DNA of 64,000 nucleotides from positions 27,288,769-27,352,768 of the forward strand of contig CM043971.1 of assembly GCA_014529385.2 (NCBI GenBank). Reading direction: 5' to 3'. Made by a program: the position numbers and the translations under genes. Positions 57,901-64,000 of the stretch are shown piece after piece. Positions within the stretch are counted from its first letter, which is position 1. The number at the start of each line of letters is the position of its first letter. Under the pieces are notes generated by a model. It was not told the DNA's origin. It was given only the letters and a program-made list of their open reading frames with translations, and did not search any database. Origin of the DNA: Adiantum capillus-veneris (taxonomy: Eukaryota > Streptophyta > Polypodiopsida > Polypodiales > Pteridaceae).

Positions 57901-58491
57901 ATATTGAACCCTCAAAAGGGCCCCATAAGAATATTATAAAAAAAGAAGTGGGGAACCAATGGTTTGCTTTGATGTTGACACTTCTGTCTAGTGACTTTTC
58001 TATTTCTAAATCTTTTAGAATCTCCTTTTGGTGAATAGACGATAGGGCGGCTCAAATTTTGAGGAGCTCTCTTCCTTTTCCCTCCTTTTTTTTAGAGCTT
58101 CTAATTGCTTTGCTTCCCCTCCATTCTAAGATACGAGAATGCTCCACACAGAGAGGAAAGAATGGGTAATCTATGATCATCGTCATTGTGAGCTCGTGAA
58201 ACAGAGAGGTAAGAGCAAGTAATCTAAGACTGCTTTCTCCCTCTGTGTTGTTCTGCTTGATATTATGATTTGTTTTGAGACCATAGGAACAGAGTCCAGG
58301 AAAAGAGCACTTCTTCTATAATTCCAATCATTGTTCTATTTTCTCTACAACCCCATCTCCAAACTCACGTTTTCCTCTCCACCTAAGATCACTCTTGCGC
58401 TTCCATTACAGCTCCTCCTTTAAATTTATGGTGGCAATAGACGAAGCTTTGTCACATCTTGCTAATATCTAGGGTATGCAGCACCTCTCTC

Positions 58492-58588
<97 letters not shown>

Positions 58589-58740
58589 TCAAGTTGTATG
58601 CTGAAGTTATAGGTTGTTCTTATTTTTCATTTTTCCCTTGTCGTATCCAATACAAGCATTTGCTTAAGCTGTGTGTGTGTGATTAAAGGGGTAGTCTGCT
58701 CTCTGCAATAGAGCCATACTATTACCTTTAGACTTGTTTT

Positions 58741-58787
<47 letters not shown>

Positions 58788-59480
58788 AACCAAGACCACA
58801 AGCTTCTCACCACCTTAAGTACAGAAACACTAAAATAAGAATTGATTATTTGCCTCTATATGAGAAAAGATGTCCTTCACTCAAGTTTTAATGAAAACTC
58901 TGCATATATTCACAGGGAAGGCTGAAGTTTGTTGCTTTTCAACTACATGATGTCATGCTTCATGCAAGAGAGAACAAGCTGAAATTTGTAGGACATGCAA
59001 AATACACACAACGTGTTTGTGTTATAGATAGAGTGGTGTAAAGGGAGCACAATCTTGCTCAATCAATCTTGTTTCTTTTGTTGCTATGTGTTTCTTAGAT
59101 TGTGATGATGCTAGAAATATGTACCTTAAATGCTTTTTCTCTCTTCTCTCTATGTCACTTATAAAGAATAACATAAAGGCTACTACTTTTTCTTATGATG
59201 GGGGGAATCTTATGTTTGCATCAAGCTTGCAAGGATCTTAGTGGTAAGGACCGCTTTGAAGAGGAAAATTTTGAGTATTAAGCAACCGCCATCAAAGAAG
59301 TTAGCATGTGTATCTAGAACCCCCGTCAGAGGTCAAATCAATAATTTCCATTGGTGAAGATCAAGGTGGGAACCCTCTGTTTCTCTTTCTTTTTGTAAAG
59401 TTGTTGTTGTTCCTCTTAGATCTAGCTTGATGCATCTAAAGAGCACAATCGGAAAATGGACATGGTTGGGATGGTATGAG
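57901..59480. other. unassigned region with two CT microsatellites
   Basis: CT runs lie at 58492-58588 (about 97 bp) and 58744-58784. Sequence around 58130-58480 and 58800-59480 is not repeated elsewhere in the window and shows only short frames. A 75-codon frame at 58459-58686 crosses the CT run and is not a gene. It could contain non-coding parts of a host gene or of a CACTA element. Confidence 0.4.
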
Positions 59481-60174
59481 TGTAACATTTAATGGCCTAA
59501 TAACTTGTGTGTAGCGGAAAATGGCATGAACATAGTGAGAATTTCATTAGAATAGTTTCCTAATGAGAATAACAAGAGTTCTTGGGTGGAGAGAGAGCAA
59601 CAAAAAGCATAACACCTAGCTAGATAGCATAAAAAATAATTTCAAAAGAGAGAGAAATTAAGCTATTGACAACAATTGAGGACCGGATTTGCATGGAGCC
59701 GGTCCCCCATCCAAAAGGCTTTCTATTATGGTTTCTCCCATCAAGAGAGACATTGTACAATACAATTCTCTATGTTCCTTCAAGACTAGCTAGTGCAATG
59801 AAGATGGAAACTTCATGCACCTAGCAAAACACTTATCAAACACAACATCAATTCCCTCACGGTCTCAGACCCAAGATCTCACACACCTTCGAAGATGGTG
59901 AGAGCTAGCGGGGTATGAGAGTAGACTGAGAGGAAGAAGGAGTATTCTTACGAGAAAGATGTACATCTCCTCACATAATCACTCATATTAGCATAGATTA
60001 GCTTAGTAAATAGCATGGTAGAGGAGATGAGCATGCATTGAAGCTTGGTTCTTGATTGGATTTTCATCACAAAGCCAAGAGTTGTTGGTGTAGGCCTCCC
60101 TTCTCACAAGCTTGTAGTAGGTGATAAGCTTTCCATTAAAGCTTGAGAAGAGAGAGAGAGTCTTCTTACTTCCA
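59481..60174 (-). repeat. gypsy-A/B-type LTR fragment, interrupted by CACTA
   Basis: The segment closely matches 31134-31800 (for example CTAATAACTTGTGTGTAGCG and AGACTAGCTAGTGCAATGAA). It begins TGTAACATTTAATGG at 59481, which on the minus strand is the LTR end TTACA, as in gypsy-A. It breaks off at 60174, where a CACTA terminus starts. The remainder is not visible. Confidence 0.65.
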
Positions 60175-60841
60175 CACTACAAGAGGTTGTGTGCTCTTGT
60201 GACGCTGTTAATGACGGAAATACATTGGGTTTTTATAAACCCCGACATCGCTAAAATCGTCACTATTAGCGTCGATACCGGAACGTCGTTATATGCGTTG
60301 CTAGCTGCATCACTATATGCATTGCTATCAACGTTGCAATATAGCGACACTGATAGCAACGCTGATAGCGACGCTTACAGGCAGTCTATAGCGACACTGC
60401 AGAGCCTTATATAGTGACGGTCATAGCGACGTCCGATAGAATTTTTTTTTGGTGACAGGGCATTGAATGCCCTGCCACCCATCAACCATAGTGGATGTTT
60501 TAGTACTTGATTCACCTTTGAAAAAAAGTTCAAGGGTAGATATAGACCCAAAATAGTGCAAGGGTAGATATAGAACCATGAACTCCATCATCCATACTAC
60601 GTATTGTTTGCAAAATAAAGATACAAAATTGACAAGCGTAAATTTATGAAAGTAAATAAATGACAATTGTACGCATCATAGGCAAAATCACTTGATTGGC
60701 AAATATAATAATTACAACGCCATTGTCATTATTGAAAAAATATACATGGTTTTCAAAAAGATGTATAAAAGTCGTCTCATGATACATAAGCTATGACAAA
60801 AAGAAACTAATGCTATCTAGGTATAGCTAGAGTGACGTCGT

Positions 60842-61815
60842 CTAGTCAGACGTCTCATCGCGTCCAAGCGGCGTATCTGTCGGACACTGCAAAAAAAAAC
60901 AATAAGACAGCTTTCAGTAAGTATAAACATATAGCGACGTTTATAAAACAATGAAAAAAATTGAAAAGAGTAAACCCTAATACTAACCATGCCGTCGCGA
61001 GAACTCAGAATGTCCATCAGGGCGTTTAAGCCCTTCCTACCTGCGTACTCGCGCTCGTATGGCGTGGGATCACGTCCTGTCATCGACCACTGTCAAAACA
61101 TACAAAGATTTCATAATGTTAGAATTTAAAAACCCAAAAACCCTAAACTATCAAACATAAAGAGCAATGCGAAAACACTTACAAAATCGGCCTCAAATGA
61201 TGCCCACCTGCCGCTCCCCAAGTGGTCCGAGATCGCTGCCTCTACTCGCGCTTTGGCTGCATCCTTTTGTTGCTTCTACTTGTCGGGATTCTCACGCACT
61301 GCTTTCTTCGCATTCTTCCAATCTTCTTTGGCCAGCCAATCTCGCTTGTTCCACCCATGCTTGATTGCTTTTTGCACTTCGAAACGCTTGTGCTTGCAGT
61401 ATTCGTGCATTCGAACCTTCATCAGGTCTTCATTGAAGCGCTCATCCCGTGCTAGAACAGGAAACTCGTCATGAAGTATGATGATGACTCTGTCTTTTAA
61501 ATCACTCGGTACTTCACTCTGGGTGTTTAGTATGTAGTGTCTAAACAGCTGAGAGAAAAGACCACGCATGCGCAAGATCACCTTCTTGCCATCATCATCC
61601 ATGATGATGCCGCCGCTGAAGTCGACGGAGTAAGGCAAGCCCTCTGGCCGGTGACGCAGGAACCTGAGTGTCCCGACAGGGGTCTCTAGTGGCGTGTCGA
61701 TGGGGGTACGGACGTCAGGTGTCTCCACCAGAGTCTGGGCCCCGAAGCAAGGAGTGTCGAGTGGGGTGGATCCATTGCGAAGCTGGTGCAATAGATCTCT
61801 TTTTGTGAGATCCAT
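60842..61815 (-). pseudogene. Transposase_24-like gene, three exons, copy 2
   Basis: Exon 1 is 61815-61183, exon 2 61089-60988 and exon 3 60886-60842, with GT/AG borders at the same places as in 18935-19846. The start MDLTKRDLLHQLRNGSTPLD is visible here. Motifs: ETPDVRTPIDTPLETP, SGGIIMDDDGKKVILRM, CKHKRFEVQKAIKHGWNKRD and TGRDPTPYEREYAGRKGLN. A TAG after NPDK (61276) interrupts exon 1. Its first codons overlap one arm of a 25-bp inverted repeat (61774-61825). The gene probably encoded the accessory DNA-binding protein of the element. Confidence 0.7.
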
Positions 61816-61826
61816 TGCACCAGCTT
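61774..61826. repeat. inverted repeat (potential hairpin)
   Basis: Arms of about 25 bp (ATTGCGAAGCTGGTGCAAT and its complement) with one mismatch flank a loop of about 7 bases. They overlap the start of the Transposase_24-like gene. It may be a foldback formed during a rearrangement. Confidence 0.7.
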
Positions 61827-61877
61827 CGCAAGTTTGTAGATTGTGTTACGGACGTCGAGAGACAAACATCCCTCAAT

Positions 61878-63020
61878 TGTTAAACTTAGAGAGAGAAAGA
61901 GAGGATGAAGAAGACAAGACACAAGATGTAAAACCCCAAGTGTGTCTGATGATCACACATGACGAGTTTATATAGAGGGGACCAAGAGAACCAGGGTGCT
62001 ATATATATAGAGACACTATATATAGCTCAACAGCCCCACTCAAATGAAGGTCCCTTCCTGTGGATGGAAAAACCCTTGGGGGCTCAAGGGAAAAACCCAC
62101 AGCTCTATATAAACCCACCGTTATATTAAAATATTGCAATTGTACATTTTCAATGTTCAAAGGAGCTACATCACTCCATAAATATACAATAGTGTCTATA
62201 AAGGCTGAAAAAACATAACTCTATATATATACAATTGAGCTATTGTATATGCTTTGATAGAGCAATTTCAACATCTTTGAGCCCCCGTATATACCGCTTG
62301 ATTTTGTTCTAGTTCTGTAAACAACATCAACTCAAGAAACATATCGAAACGTGAAGGTTAGAAATAACCACGTCACATTGTCCTTAGAGACGGTTCGCGA
62401 CACCGCTCTTGAGACGACATAGAGACAAACATTGTACTAATGCAATCACATGTGCGCACATACATACAATGTTGACATAAACTAAATGTGATGGGACCCG
62501 AAAAAATGCAAATTATGTAATCATCATGGTGTCACATACCATGGAATCATGGAACTCTCCATGGCATCAAAGACGCTCTTTTTATGTAGTCATCATGGTT
62601 AAAGCCAACATCTGTTGGAGGGCCGACATGCCACGAGACGACAAGCCAATCATAGACGCATTTTTATTGGGCTATCGTAATCGGGTTCCAAGAAGTAGCG
62701 TTTTCATAAGCACATAGTATGCACAATGCAAAACCAAACAGACTACAGACTCTTAGAAACTACATATCAATTTCAACCTGCTTCAATAATAATGAAAAGA
62801 CGATTGATGTTTGATAAAAGTTTTACGTAAATTAAAATAGCAACGATGATAATGATAAAGTTTTTACGTAAATTAAAATAGCAAAGTTTATAACGATAAA
62901 GGTTTTACGTAAATTAAAATAGAACAATGATAATGATAAAGTTTTTACGTTAATTAAAATAGCAAAGTTTATAACGATAAAGGTTTTACGTAAATTAAAA
63001 TAGCAAAGCACAACGAAAAA
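61878..63020 (-). mobile_element. E5: 3' end of another short-LTR non-autonomous element
   Basis: A 155-bp LTR (61878-62032, TGTTGAGC...TTTAACA on the minus strand) is followed by the conserved hairpin and purine block (62033-62100) and a non-coding interior similar to E4 around 62390-62460 (GAGACGGTTCGCGA). The 5' LTR and PBS are not in the window; a gypsy gag starts at about 63179. The interior ends with five 41-bp tandem units. Confidence 0.65.
62820..63005. repeat. 41-bp tandem repeat, five units
   Basis: TTTTACGTAAATTAAAATAG recurs at about 62821, 62862, 62904, 62944 and 62985 (spacing 40-42 bp), alternating CAAAGTTTATAACG and ATGATAATGAT linkers. The plus and minus frames are artefacts. 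Confidence 0.8.
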
Positions 63021-63178
63021 TATGGCGCAGGTCACGTTCCAGACCTGAATCCTCTCTCGGTACCTTGCTTAAAGCTGCGTGAGGATCAGTTCCTTCTGTA
63101 AACCTGAACCCTGTCTCTCGCTTAAAACACACACATAAGACTGCCTGCGTGACAGGCTAACAGAGATCAAAGGCGCTT

Positions 63179-64000
63179 TCAAGGAAGCCATGGAAGCTGC
63201 GGGACAAGCGCGGTACGCATGCCCTTGTTTGCCGCACTTGAAACACCGGTTATCCTTGCGATAACGCTCAAACTCTTCAAGAGAGAGAGTTTGTTTTTAC
63301 CTTTGTAAACTCCCTTCTCTTTAGCTTTGTTGGAGTTGCGCTTAGGAGACTTTTGGGCATTGTCCTTCCCCTTAGGCTCGTTGGAACCCTTGTTTTCCAT
63401 GGGCTTATTATTTCTTTTAGCCCCCATTTTGAAATTGATTCGAGAGGCCACCATAGTATAGTGTATTACCGCCGATATGGTGCGTGGCCTTCGAGAGTTG
63501 ACATACTCCGCCATTAAGCCTGCACAAAATTGTTGCTTTTGCTCTCCAAAATCTAACTTTTTGAAGACAGTGGCTTTGAGTTGTAGGTCCCAAAACTTGT
63601 CTACATATTTGTGGATGGATTCATAGGGAGAGAGCTTCAAGCTTCGCCACTCGGTGAGTACTTTGTCTTTGGCATCGGTGGCCAAAAACTGCTTCATAAT
63701 GGAAGCTCTTAAAGCTTTCCATGTTCGTGGAGCTTCACCGTTGGCCCGTAGGCTAGAGCACCATTGCATGGAGGACTTTTGAAAGTGCATAGCTACATGG
63801 CATAGCTTAGAGGACTCCGTGAAGCCCTCATCTCCGAACGCCGCATCAAATGGTTGGATAAAGGCCAAAACTTTGTCCGTAGCACCAAAGATGTCATCAT
63901 AGGTAAGGAAAGAGATACTCTTCCCTCCCTCTTTGAACTTATTGAGCTTGGACAACCTCTTCCACGCGGCATAGGATTTCCTATGGCCTCTTCTTTTTGA
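63179..64000 (-). pseudogene. gypsy-A-type gag, running off the right edge
   Basis: The minus frame from 63955 carries FIQPFDAAFGDEGFTESSKL, MQWCSSLRANGEAPRTWKAL and KYVDKFWDLQLKA, matching the gag at 27190-27580. Unlike that copy it is open through the whole domain. A frameshift near 63290 precedes the zinc knuckle CFKCGKQGHAYRAC, complete with all four ligands (63255-63210). Sequence from 63956 to 64000 continues the basic N-terminal stretch, so more gag lies beyond the window. Confidence 0.75.

Larger units (their letters stand above)
60175..61877 (-). mobile_element. CACTA element end with Transposase_24-like gene
   Basis: CACTACAAGAGGTTGTG begins at 60175, followed by subterminal TAGCGACGC/ATAGCGACAC motifs to about 60440. 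The accessory gene lies on the minus strand with its 3' end towards this terminus. The element is cut at about 61877 by the E5 LTR. The terminus is inserted in a gypsy LTR (59481-60174). Confidence 0.65.

Overview
The window looks like transposable-element-rich nuclear DNA of a land plant. It holds several Ty3/gypsy and Ty1/copia retrotransposons whose primer-binding sites match plant initiator tRNA-Met (TGGTATCAGAG type), CACTA (En/Spm) transposons with TNP2-like and Transposase_24-like genes, a hAT transposase fragment, TRIM/LARD-like non-autonomous LTR elements, and long AG/CT, CA/GT and AT microsatellites. No rRNA or intact tRNA gene, CRISPR array, bacterial operon or convincing intact host gene was found. 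The plant group cannot be settled from sequence alone. Almost every coding region is interrupted by stops or frameshifts.

Layout. 1-1126: tail of an LTR, a PBS and a decayed gypsy gag. 1127-3760: a composite repeat (R1: copia LTR, PBS, gag remnant and a further non-coding block) that recurs in inverted orientation at 46045-56698. 3760-7090: AT-rich non-coding sequence and a possible LTR. 7092-14230: another gypsy 5' half (PBS, long leader with a four-copy palindromic repeat, gag), interrupted by an intact non-autonomous element, E2 (8726-11177, target duplication ACATG). 14367-19910: a CACTA element with a TNP2-like transposase and a three-exon Transposase_24-like gene. 20640-22790: a decayed gene of unknown family with a RING-H2-like end. 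22871-23255: a hAT transposase C-terminus. 23256-31133: gypsy-A, with a TTAA-flanked DNA transposon in its 5' LTR and no reverse transcriptase. 31134-33470: inverted 3' end of a second copy (gypsy-B).

34452-44749 is a second non-autonomous element (E3, target duplication CTTAT) split by a minus-strand gypsy (gypsy-C, 35943-44092, target duplication AGTAT). Gypsy-C itself carries a second TTAA-flanked transposon in gag and four tandem LTR copies at its 5' end. 47301-55834 is a third non-autonomous element (E4). It carries a fragment resembling ADP-ribosylglycohydrolase and is split by a structurally complete Ty1/copia element (49757-55199, two 143-bp LTRs, one reading frame interrupted by four stops). 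56703-57900 and 60175-61877 are further CACTA pieces, 59481-60174 is a gypsy LTR fragment, 61878 onward is a fourth E-type element, and 63179-64000 is a gypsy-A-type gag running off the right edge.

How the parts relate. The short-LTR elements E2-E5 encode no replication proteins, yet each carries just inside its 3' LTR the same block as the coding copia element: an inverted repeat CCCTTG...CAAGGG, a T-run, a conserved spacer and a purine tract. This suggests, without proving, that they are mobilised in trans by copia enzymes. The nesting gives a relative order of insertion, and LTR divergence agrees for E4 (7/155 differences) and the copia inside it (3/143).
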